A stretch of 64,000 nt of DNA from Phragmites australis (lineage: Eukaryota > Streptophyta > Magnoliopsida > Poales > Poaceae): contig NC_084922.1 of the NCBI RefSeq assembly GCF_958298935.1, forward strand, positions 48,453,458-48,517,457. Reading direction: 5' to 3'. The notes beneath the pieces were generated by a model that did not search any database, was not told the origin of the DNA, and saw nothing but the letters and a program-made list of their open reading frames with translations. Numbering within the stretch: position 1 is the first letter of the stretch; every line of letters begins with the position of its first letter. The position numbers and the translations under genes were made by a program. Positions 45,121 through 54,103 of the stretch are shown piece after piece.

Positions 45121-46081
45121 TGCAAGAGCACCTAGAAGAAATGGAATGAACAAAGAATTTTGAGGGAAAAAGGATTGGACAGAAAAAGCTGAAATTTCAG
45201 GCTGATACCGGAGTATCCGGTGAACACCAGATACTCCGGTCGGCCCCGACAGGAAACCTAACAAGCTAGGGTTTTGAAGATATGGCCAACTAGAGATGAA
45301 ACAAGTTTGGAAATGGGTTCTAGAGGGTACTAGGAACTATTCTACCAAAGGAAAACAACTCTAGACAAGAGTATTGAGAGATCGGGAAGATTGTTGAAAA
45401 CGGTACCTTTGAGCTCAAATCCTCCGGGGATTTTTGAGAAATAGGGATCTCCGGAGATTCCGGCCTTTAATCTAAGAGAGAAACGTAGCAAGACTTGAAG
45501 ATCCTTGGGTTCCTCTCAAAATCGCCAGAGAGAAGGTTGTTTGGAGAGAGGACAAGAGAATAGATGGGAAGAGGTAACTGTTCGGGCTGGGGAAATATAT
45601 AGAATTCTGGAGACACCGGAAACTCCGGTGTAGACCGGAGAGTCCGGTCCTGATACTTTTACCGGAGACTCCGGTGGAGACCGGAGACTCCGGTCCTGAC
45701 ACTTGTACCGGAGACTCCGGTGAACACCGGACTATCCGGTAACTGGAAACAGAACGGAATACAGCTGAGGCTGTGAACAGTGTCAGGTCCGGATACTCCG
45801 GTGAACACCGGACATTCCGGGACCTGGAACTGTCACAGCAAGATTTGGAGCTGAAGAATGGGGGAAATTTTTTTTGGAAGGAAGATGTTGGACAAGAGGA
45901 TTAATTTGTCAAATGTGATCAGCCAATCAAGCAACATCACATAACTATGATCACAAGTTACAAATTATGATCGAGAGACCAAAAATCCAAATAATTTTGA
46001 GAAAAATACTCAAAATGCAGTTTTCGCAAACTCTTAACTAGGAAAGCTATAAATCTACAACAAGCAAGTGTATGCAACAGT
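45121..46081 (-). other. Spacer between pol and the 3' ORF
   Basis: Non-coding. It carries further CCGGAGACTCCGGT-type palindromes at 45207-45240 and 45600-45830, the same motif family as in the LTR. Confidence 0.7.
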
Positions 46082-49000
46082 TCAAGCCACGTTCCGAGAA
46101 TCTAGGATATTTAATTCACTTCTCAATTCGTAAAACCTTTGCTCGTCTAGTGGTTTAGTGAGGATATCGGCTAATTATCTTTCGGTTCTCACATGGCGAA
46201 TGTCAATATCCCCTTTTGTTGCATGATCTCTCAAGAAATGGTGTCTAATATCTATGTGTTTGGTTCTTGAGTGTTGTACGGGATTGTTGGCTATTTTGAT
46301 GGCACTCTCATTATCACATAAAAGTGGAATTTTGGGAGTTTTGTGGCCATAGTCTCTTAGAGTTTGCTTCATCCATAGGAGTTGAGCACAACATGCTCCC
46401 GCGGCAACATATTCAGCTTCGGCAGTGGATAGAGCTACGGAGTTTTGTTTCTTGGATGACCATGACACTAAGGACCTACCCAAGAATTGGCAAGTTCCCG
46501 AAGTGCTTTTCCTATCCACCTTACAACCGGCATAATCGGAGTCCGAATAGCCGATAAGGTCGAAGGATGACCCTTTTGGATACCAAAGCCCAAGGTATGG
46601 AGTATGAACTAAATATCGAAGAATCCTCTTAACGGCCATTAAATGGCACTCTTTGGGAGCGGCTTGAAATCTTGCACACATGCACACACTAAGCATGATA
46701 TCGGGCCTAGATGCACATAAGTAAAGCAAAGATCCAATCATGGAACGATATACCTTTTGATCCACGCTTTTGCCTTCTCCATTGAGATCAAGATGTCCAT
46801 TAGCTTGCATGGGCGTTTTGATTGGTTTGGCATTCTCCATGTCAAATTTCTTGAGCATATCTTTGATGTACTTGGTTTGACAAATGAATGTTTCTTCCTT
46901 GAGTTGCTTGATTTGAAATCCGAGAAAGAACTTCAATTCTCCCATCATGGACATCTCAAACCTTCTTGTCATGATCCTACTAAAATCTTCACAAAATTGT
47001 TGATTAGTAGAACCAAATATAATGTCATCGACATATATTTGGCAAACAAATAAATCATTATCAACATTCTTAGTAAAGAGAGTAGAGTCGGCTTTGCCTA
47101 TTTCAAAACCCTTTTTGACAAGAAAATCCCTAAGGCATTCATACCATGCTCTAGGAGCTTGTTTTAGCCCATAGAGCGATTTATGGAGTTTAAAAACATG
47201 CTCGGGATGTTTGGGATCTTCAAAGCCGGGCGGTTGCTCCACATACACCAATTCGGAGATTGGTCCATTTAGAAATGCGCTCTTCACGTCCATTTGATAT
47301 AACTTGAAATCATGGTGAGTAGCATAGGCTAATAAAATACGAATTGACTCTAGCCTAGCTACGGGAGCGTATGTCTCACCAAAATCCAAACCTTCGATTT
47401 GAGTGAATCCTTGAGCAACCAAACGAGCTTTGTTCCTTGTTACTATCCCATTTTCATCTTGTTTGTTGCGGAAGACCCATTTTGTCCCAATCACATTTTG
47501 TTTTGGCCTTTCCACCAAAGATCAAACTTCATTTCTTTTAAAGTTGTTCAATTCTTCTTGCATAGCCATTATCCAATCCGGATCATCAAGCGCTTCTTCT
47601 ACCTTCAAAGGTTCCAAAGAGGAAACAAAAGAGTAAAATTCACAAAAATTTGTAATTCTTGAACGAGTAGTTACCCCCTTTTGTATATCACCAAGGATGT
47701 TATCCACGGGGTGATCTCTTTGGATACTTTGATGAACACGTGGATGTGGCACTTGAGATTGATGTTGGATGTCTTCCACTTCATTATTCAAGAAATTGTT
47801 CGGATCTTCATGGTCTTGATGTTGATCTTGTGATCTCTTGTCGTCTTGATCTTGGGTTGACATTGATGGTTCAACTTGCATTGATGAAGATGGTTGATCC
47901 CTATCGATTTGAGCTTCTTGAGTCTTTTCTTGTTCTAGGGGCTTGATTTCGCCAATTGACATCTTCTTGATTGCTTCGCTTGGTATTTCTTCATCACCTA
48001 AAACATTTGTATCCACTTGCTCCACTTGGGAGCCATTAGATTCATCAAATGTTACGTCTCTCGCAATTTCAACATATCCGGTGGTTTTGTTGAAAATGCG
48101 GTAGGCGTAGGCATTTGAACCATAACCAAGCATAAACCCTTCATCTACCTTTGGAGCAAATTTAGAACTTCTAGATTTCTTGTTTAAAATAAAGCATTTG
48201 CTACCAAAGACTTTAAAATAGGAAACATTTGGCTTGTTACCGGTTAGAAGCTCGTATGAAGTTTTGTTCAACAACTTGTGTAAATATAACCGGTTGATGG
48301 CATGGCATGCGGTGTTGATTGCTTACGCCCAAAATTGATCCGATACTTTGTATTCATCAAGCATTGTTCTTGCGGATTCAATTAGAGTCCTATTCTTTCT
48401 TTCGACCACTCCATTTTGTTGAGGGTAGTATGGAGCCGAGAACTCATGCTTGATTCCTTCTTCATCAAGAAACTCTTCAACTTGTATGTTCTTGAATTCG
48501 CTTCCATTGTCGCTTCTAACTCTCTTGATCTTTACTTCGAATTCATTTTGTGCTCTTCTCACAAACTTCTTGAGAATGGCTTGAGTTTCGTTTTTATCAT
48601 GCAAGAAGAATACCCAAGTGAAACGTGAAAAATCATCAACAATAACTAAACCATATTTGTTACCTCCGATACTTATATAAGTGATTGGCCCAAATAAGTC
48701 CATGTGAAGGAGTTCCAATGGTCTTGAAGTGGTCATCACATTCTTCAAGGGATGAGATGCTCCAACTTGCTTTCCCGCTTGGCATGCACTACAAACTCTA
48801 TTTTTCTCAAAAGTCACATTCGTTAGTCCTAGAATGTGTTCGCCCTTTTGAAGTTTGGACAAAATCCTCATGCCAACATGAGTAAGTCGGCGATGCCAAA
48901 GCCAACCCATGCTAGACTTAGCCATCAAGCAAGTTTTAGGCATCACTCCATCCGTTGAAAAATCAACAAGATAGAGTTTACCCTTCAACTTGCCCGTGAA

Positions 49001-49321
49001 GACCATAGAGGCGTCCTCCCTTCTAGAGACGACCACACCCTCATTTATAAAAAGACAATTATAACCAATTTCACATAATTGAGATACGGATAATAAGTTG
49101 TAATTGAGTGATTTTACCAACAAGACATTTGAAATGGAAGTATCATTTGAGATGGCAATTTTACCTAGTCCCATTACCTCTCCTTTTCCATTATCGCCAA
49201 AGATGATGTTTTCATGAGGTCCTCCATTTTCTTCAAAGGAGGAGAACATACTCTTTTCTCCGGTCATATGATTGGTACATCCGCTATCAATGACCCAACT
49301 TGATCCACCGGAGGAGTATGC
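46082..49321 (-). pseudogene. Sirevirus pol (protease, integrase, RT, RNase H) with three premature stops
   Basis: One frame of 1,080 codons runs from just after a TAG at 49322-49324 to TGA at 46082-46084. It is interrupted in frame at 48323-48325 (TAA), 47522-47524 (TGA) and 46175-46177 (TAA), with no frameshift. In order it shows the aspartic protease motif WVIDSGCTNHMTG; the integrase zinc finger HRRLTH with CSAC; the integrase catalytic core with MDLFGPI, VRSDNGSEF and QNGVVERKNRT; the reverse transcriptase with [13 protein letters not shown] and YVDDIIFG; and RNase H with [13 protein letters not shown]. The catalytic residues I can check are present. The stops fall late in integrase, before the RT palm, and 31 codons before the end, so no full polyprotein can be made. 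Confidence 0.92.
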
Positions 49322-49334
49322 CTACAAAACAAAG

Positions 49335-51533
49335 TTATGCCTTTATTTTAGGTACCCAAATTTGTTTGGGTCCTTTAGCGTTAGTCACAAGCACTTTTGG
49401 CACCCACACATTCCTTTTTACAATTCTATCTCTTGTGCGGGGACCAACATAGAGAGCAACCACTTTACCACGGTGGTCTCTCTTTAGCATGTATGAAGCA
49501 TAAAAAGAACATTGGGGGGCATGAGCCTTCGATTGCCTTGTTTGAGTAGGGTGATCAACTTGTTTGCCTCCTTTGACAAACTTGAGGCATTCCACTCCAT
49601 TCAATACCACACGATCATTTGGTTTGCTTGTATATTGGTCAAAACTAAGACCTCTCTTTAGCTTATTGTCTTTGGCTTGAATAGTCTTGTAAAGTGCATC
49701 CTTTGACTTATAAGTTTTGATGCACCCATATTTGACCAAAGCATTTAGCCTCTCATTTTCCTTTTGTAATGCTTGCAAGGATTCAATATTAGTTGTACAA
49801 GCATTTATTTCAAGGTTAGAACAACGAGAACATCCATTGCTAGTAGATGCATTAGATAGTAAATTTGCTTCACTAGAGTTAGAAGAGCCTTTCTTAAGAA
49901 TATCAATTTGTGTTTCAAGAGTTCTATAATTTTCATCTAAAGAAGATAATTTCTCTTGAAGCACGAAATTGTTACTCTTAAGATCGGCAATTGAAGAATT
50001 GGCTAAATCACAATCTTTAGACAATTTCTCAACTTTTTCTTTCTCTTTAGCAAAGAGCTCCTCGAGTTCAAGGTTTCTCTCCTTTTCAAGGATGAGCAAA
50101 TCTTCTTGTCTCTCAAGGGTCTCTTCATGACTATCTATTGTATCCATTAGCTCCTTTATTTTAGCCATGACATTTTTATTCAAACCTTTGAACAAATTAT
50201 CACAATCACTATCATACTCACTATCACTATCTAGGAGCTTGGATTGAGATTTTACCTTACGGTTCTTGGCCATGAAGCATTTTGGGGAGTCTCCATCATC
50301 ATCATCATCATCACTCATTAAGAGTGATTTTCTTGGTGTAAGCTCATGAATAGCAATGGTGGCGACTCCTTCATCATCGGAGTTCGAGTCGGAGTTGGAA
50401 TCCCACTCTTCTCCAATATGTGCTTGACTCGAATATTTCTTCTTGTACATCTTGTTCTTGTCTTTCTTGTATGACTTGACTTTATTGTCTTCTTTGTCCT
50501 TTCCCTTCTTCTTGTTTGAACAATCGGCTATAAAGTGACCAATTTCGCCACATTCATAGCATGCCCTTCTTGATGTTCTCTTGTTGGGTATGTCTCTCTT
50601 GTACTTTGAATAGCCTCCTTTTCTCATGAATTTCTTGAACCTTTTCACAAAGAACGCCATTTCTTCATCTTCGGAGCTTTCATCATCACTTGTGCTTGAT
50701 TCTTGAGCTTGCTTGCTTTTGCTTGCCTTGAGTGCAATTTCTTTATGCCTTGAGGTTGAGCTTTGTTTAGCATGAACCTTCACTTCATTAGTTTCTTCTT
50801 CCATGAGCTCATGAGCAAGAATCCTTCCAAGCATATCACTTGGTGTGAGTCTCTTGTAATCTCTTCTCTCACGGAGGAGCGTCACCAAAGTGGGATTTCT
50901 AGGAGCAAATACCCTAAGTAGTCTCTTGACCACTTTGTGATCATCAATGTCCTCGCTTCCAAGTCCTCTTAGCTTGTTCACAAGCACCATCATCCGATCA
51001 TACATTGCTTGAGGAGTTTCATGATCCTCCATCACAAATCTTCCTAGCTTTCCCTCAAGCAATTCTATTTTGGATTCTCTCACACTTGTAGTCCCTTCAT
51101 GAGCAACTTGAAGTGTGTCCCAAATTTGCTTAGCTTCCTCAAATCCATCTACTTTGTTGAATTTCTCCGGACTCAAGGCACTAAGCAACACACTTGTAGC
51201 TTGAGCATTGCGATGCATATTTTGTTCTTCACTTGAGGTGAGCTCTTGGTCTTCCTCCGGTAGCTCAAAACCTGTGCAAACAATCTTCCAAATACTTGGA
51301 TGAAGAGAAATTAAGTGCATTTTCATTTTATGCCTCCAAGCGGCATAATGTGTACCATCGAAGAATGGTGCACGTCCGGAAGGCACGGAAATGTAATTGC
51401 TAGAAGAATTCAAACGATCATAATTGAAAGGAATCTCACTTCCCTTTCCTTTACCATTACCATCATCACTTCTTGATGGATCATCTTTCGGACCCCTCGG
51501 ACTTTCGGATGTCGACATAATGATTCCCTCCAA
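49335..51533 (-). CDS. Sirevirus gag polyprotein
   Basis: An open frame of 732 codons, with a likely alternative start five codons in (MSTSESPRG, 51518). The N-terminal half carries the Copia gag domain (FFDGTHYAAWRHKMKMHL, IWDTLQVAHEGT and KLRGLGSED). A CCHC zinc knuckle, CYECGEIGHFIADC, is at residues 325-338, followed by Lys-rich, acidic and coiled-coil (about 450-560) regions, giving the long C-terminal gag typical of Sireviruses. It packages element RNA in cytoplasmic particles. The frame ends in TAA at 49335-49337. Pol opens 14 nt further on, in the +1 frame, after its own TAG, so the two are separated at translation. Confidence 0.93.
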   Translation of the reverse strand: MEGIIMSTSESPRGPKDDPSRSDDGNGKGKGSEIPFNYDRLNSSSNYISVPSGRAPFFDGTHYAAWRHKMKMHLISLHPSIWKIVCTGFELPEEDQELTSSEEQNMHRNAQATSVLLSALSPEKFNKVDGFEEAKQIWDTLQVAHEGTTSVRESKIELLEGKLGRFVMEDHETPQAMYDRMMVLVNKLRGLGSEDIDDHKVVKRLLRVFAPRNPTLVTLLRERRDYKRLTPSDMLGRILAHELMEEETNEVKVHAKQSSTSRHKEIALKASKSKQAQESSTSDDESSEDEEMAFFVKRFKKFMRKGGYSKYKRDIPNKRTSRRACYECGEIGHFIADCSNKKKGKDKEDNKVKSYKKDKNKMYKKKYSSQAHIGEEWDSNSDSNSDDEGVATIAIHELTPRKSLLMSDDDDDDGDSPKCFMAKNRKVKSQSKLLDSDSEYDSDCDNLFKGLNKNVMAKIKELMDTIDSHEETLERQEDLLILEKERNLELEELFAKEKEKVEKLSKDCDLANSSIADLKSNNFVLQEKLSSLDENYRTLETQIDILKKGSSNSSEANLLSNASTSNGCSRCSNLEINACTTNIESLQALQKENERLNALVKYGCIKTYKSKDALYKTIQAKDNKLKRGLSFDQYTSKPNDRVVLNGVECLKFVKGGKQVDHPTQTRQSKAHAPQCSFYASYMLKRDHRGKVVALYVGPRTRDRIVKRNVWVPKVLVTNAKGPKQIWVPKIKA

Positions 51534-51557
51534 GCGGTGAAGCCTTGTAGGAGGTTA

Positions 51558-51570
51558 GGCTCTGATACCA
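51558..51570 (-). promoter_or_regulatory. Primer-binding site (initiator tRNA-Met)
   Basis: TGGTATCAGAGCC on the minus strand, two bases inside the 5' LTR; complementary to the 3' end of plant initiator tRNA-Met, the standard Copia primer. Confidence 0.95.
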
Positions 51571-51572
51571 AT

Positions 51573-53205
51573 TGAAAGTGCCTAGAGGGGGGGTGAATAG
51601 GCTTTTCTGAAATTTAAAACTAAAAATAGCGGATTAAACTGCCGGATATTCTGGTGTAGTCCGGATACTCCGGTATGGTCCGGAGTATCCGGTCTAGTCC
51701 GGAGTCTCCGGCCTGACAGGAAATTTTAGAATAAATGTGAACTAAAGATCACAGCTAGATTCTATGGGATTCACTAGGTCAAGTAGATATTACTAAGCTA
51801 GAATAACAATTAAAACTAGCAAGATTGATACTATAGCAATTTAAATGACAAATCATCAAATGCACACGATCAAGTAAATTTCACAAGTAAGAACACGAGG
51901 AAATATCCCGGAGTTCGGCCACCTCACAAAGAAGTACCTATGTCTCCGTTGAGGAGCTCACAAAGAGCCGGGTCTTCTCCAACCCTATCCTCTTCTAGCG
52001 ACCACAAAGATCAAGCTAGAAATTCTTACTCAATTATGAAGATGCTTACAAACTTCCCGAGGCACACCACAAGATTTGGGTGCTCTTCGGGCGACTCCTT
52101 TCCTTCTAGAAACCCAAAGCTTCAAAGGAGATGATCGCAGTAAATGCTCAATGAAGAAATCAATGCTCAAGTGGCTTGAACCCTCTCCAAACACACACTC
52201 TCAAATTTGTGCAAGTTTTGCTCTAGAGATGATTGGAGGGGCTTTGAATGCTCTTTAAGTGCTCAAGAGTTCTCAAGGAAACCAGCCACAGCAAGCGCTA
52301 AATGATATGGAGAGAGGAGGCATTTATAGCCCTCTCTCACAGACTAGCCGTTACTGTTTTTTGTCAGAGCTTACCGGAGTATCCGGTGTACACCGGAGTA
52401 TCCGGTGTACACCGGAGTCTCCGGTCCTAAATCCAAAAACGGCGTCAGAACGGTCACGAACGTGTCAGAACTAGCCGTTACAGTTCTGCTTCATTACCGG
52501 AGTCTCCGGTGAACACCGGAGTCTCCGGTCCTGACAGATTTTCCAAAACAGACTAAGTCCGGAGACTAGCCGGATCCTCCGGCATCTCCAGGTACCGGAG
52601 TATCCGGTGAACACCGGAGACTCCGGTCTTTACTATTTTTTTATCAAAAAGATTAAAAGCTAACCGAGAGCCTCTGCCGGAGTCTACCTCGGAGACTCCG
52701 ACTGCACACAAAACATTTTACCGGAGTATCCGGTGAACACCGGAGACTCCGGTCTTTTTCTTGAAAAGATTAACCCGTAACCGAGACTCTCTGCCGGAGG
52801 CTAGCTCGGAGACTCCGGCTGAACGCTGAGTACCGGAGTATCCGGTGAACACCGGAGACTCCGGACTCAGAAGATTTTCAGAAAGAGTTTCGTGTCCGTG
52901 AGTGAATGTGTCTCTCAATTGGGTGATTCTAAAGGATCTCTTGAGCATTGAGACACTAAACAAGCAAATGAATTCATCCATCTAAGAAAAAATCTATCCT
53001 AGACTCAATTTCAAAAGTAAAAGGAATTTAAGCCCTATCTTATATCCTTCGCTGATTCTTCAATTGTTTCGATGGGCGTCAAACGTCATTTACCTTCACA
53101 ACTAATGCTCATACCTGTTCAATACTCACAAAGCATGTTAGTTCTTTAATCGTTTTGTCATCAATAAGCCAAAACCCACTTAGGGGGGGCCTAGATGCAC
53201 TTTCA
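51573..53205 (-). repeat. 5' LTR of the Sirevirus-like element
   Basis: 1,633 bp. Compared with the 3' LTR it has six substitutions, one extra 19-bp CCGGAGTATCCGGTGTACA unit near 52390, and length changes in two G runs. Transcription should start below the TATA box at 52322. Confidence 0.95.
52322..52328 (-). promoter_or_regulatory. TATA box in the Sirevirus 5' LTR
   Basis: TATAAAT on the minus strand within GGGCTATAAATGCC. The array of CCGGA palindromes (52376-52865) lies just upstream of it in U3. Confidence 0.65.
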
Positions 53206-53210
53206 CGGTG

Positions 53211-53908
53211 GCGGGGACTGACGATAAGCGTGGGGGGAGTGGCCGAAAGTGACTGGCCCTGTTCCTGTTGAGGCAGCATCGGGCCTCCTACCGATTGATA
53301 TCTCACCGCTGAGCCCTTGTGGGGTCCAGCGACAAGGGGCTTCTAACGTCGTCGGGGAACTGTGGGTGCCCGGGAGCTATGCCCGAGTACCCTCTTCCCG
53401 ATACTGTTTATCTTGGGTCGTCGGGGGACTCGGGTGCTCAGGGGCCACTGCTCCTGGCCCCGAGCACCCTCTCCCGGTACTGTTGACTTTGTGTCTTCGG
53501 GGAGCTCGGGTACCCGGGGGCCACATATCCGTGGCCCCGAGCACGCTGCCGCCCGGAACCGTCCTCCTTAGGTCCTCGGGGAACCGAGTGCTCGGGGGCC
53601 ACTGATCACGGCCCCAAGCATTCTCTCCCGGTACCGTTCATGTCGGGTCTTCGGGGGACTCCGAGTACTCGGGGGCCACTGACCCGGGCTCCGAGCACTC
53701 GCTCCCGAAACTTGGCTTCTCTCGTTATCGGGGAACCTGGGTGCTCGGGGGCCACTGACCACAGCCCTGAGCACCGTCTCCCGGAGCTTGTCTTCCTTGG
53801 GCCCTCAGGGACCTCCCGGGGAGGTGACCCCTAAGGCATGGCTCCACGTGGCACTGCTGTTGACCTGGCCTCAGAAATCGGGGAACCCCCGATCCCATTT
53901 CACCGACA
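53211..53908 (-). repeat. 5' LTR of the non-autonomous element, right part
   Basis: 698 bp continuing the LTR after the Sirevirus insertion. With 40641-41387 it gives exactly 1,445 bp. The hairpin array is at 53350-53815. GCTTG at 53909-53913 is the outer target duplication. Confidence 0.92.
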
Positions 53909-53913
53909 GCTTG

Positions 53914-54103
53914 CTTCTAAACAGCCTCAATTCTGTTAGGATAATTTGAAACCACAACAACTCATAAACACCATGGGTCATAGATGGAAATTCTGCTTTT
54001 GTGGTAGATCTTGCAACAACACTTTATTTTTTTTTACTTCGCCATGGAACCATATTAGTCCCAACAAAGGTGCACTATTCAGAAGTTGAGCGTCTGTCAT
54101 CTA
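53914..54103 (-). pseudogene. Copia pol remnant, RNase H part (right piece)
   Basis: On the minus strand DDRRSTSE, then a stop, then CTFVGTNMVPW and ARSTTKAEFPSMTHGVYELL are clear Copia RNase H motifs. It meets the left piece (37078-37339) at the GCTTG target site, so one old Copia was split by the outer LTR element. The 5' part beyond 54103 is missing. Confidence 0.8.

Larger units (their letters stand above)
41388..53205 (-). mobile_element. Sirevirus-like Copia LTR retrotransposon
   Basis: An 11.8-kb element on the minus strand, flanked by CGGTG at 41383-41387 and 53206-53210. Order from its 5' end: LTR (51573-53205), initiator-Met primer site, gag (49335-51533), pol (46082-49321), spacer, extra ORF (43423-45120), several polypurine tracts and LTR (41388-43003). 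This layout, the AAAAAGGGGGAG tract and the CCGGA palindromes in the LTR place it in the SIRE/Maximus (Sirevirus) lineage. The LTRs differ by six substitutions in about 1.6 kb plus three length changes, which at 1.3e-8 per site per year means roughly 0.15 million years. Pol contains three premature stops, so this copy cannot supply its own enzymes. Confidence 0.96.
37340..53908 (-). mobile_element. Non-autonomous LTR retrotransposon, host of the Sirevirus insertion
   Basis: Two 1,445-bp LTRs (TGTCGGAGG...CACCGACA on the plus strand) at 37340-38784 and at 40641-41387 plus 53211-53908 enclose only 1,856 bp (38785-40640) without gag or pol. The 5-bp target duplication GCTTG lies at 37335-37339 and 53909-53913. 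The primer site next to the right LTR and the purine tract next to the left LTR put it on the minus strand. The LTRs differ by roughly 3% by eye, mostly transitions. Superfamily is unassigned; its dependence on another element for enzymes is inferred. Confidence 0.92.

Noticed and set aside
45121..45264. Upstream extension of the 3' ORF to the ATG at 45264
   Set aside because: This part is encoded by the CCGGA palindrome spacer; the ATG at 45120 begins the ORF proper.
37340..53908. Reading the whole interval as one autonomous 16.6-kb element
   Set aside because: The gag-pol belongs to the inner element with its own LTRs and target duplication; the outer element has no coding region.
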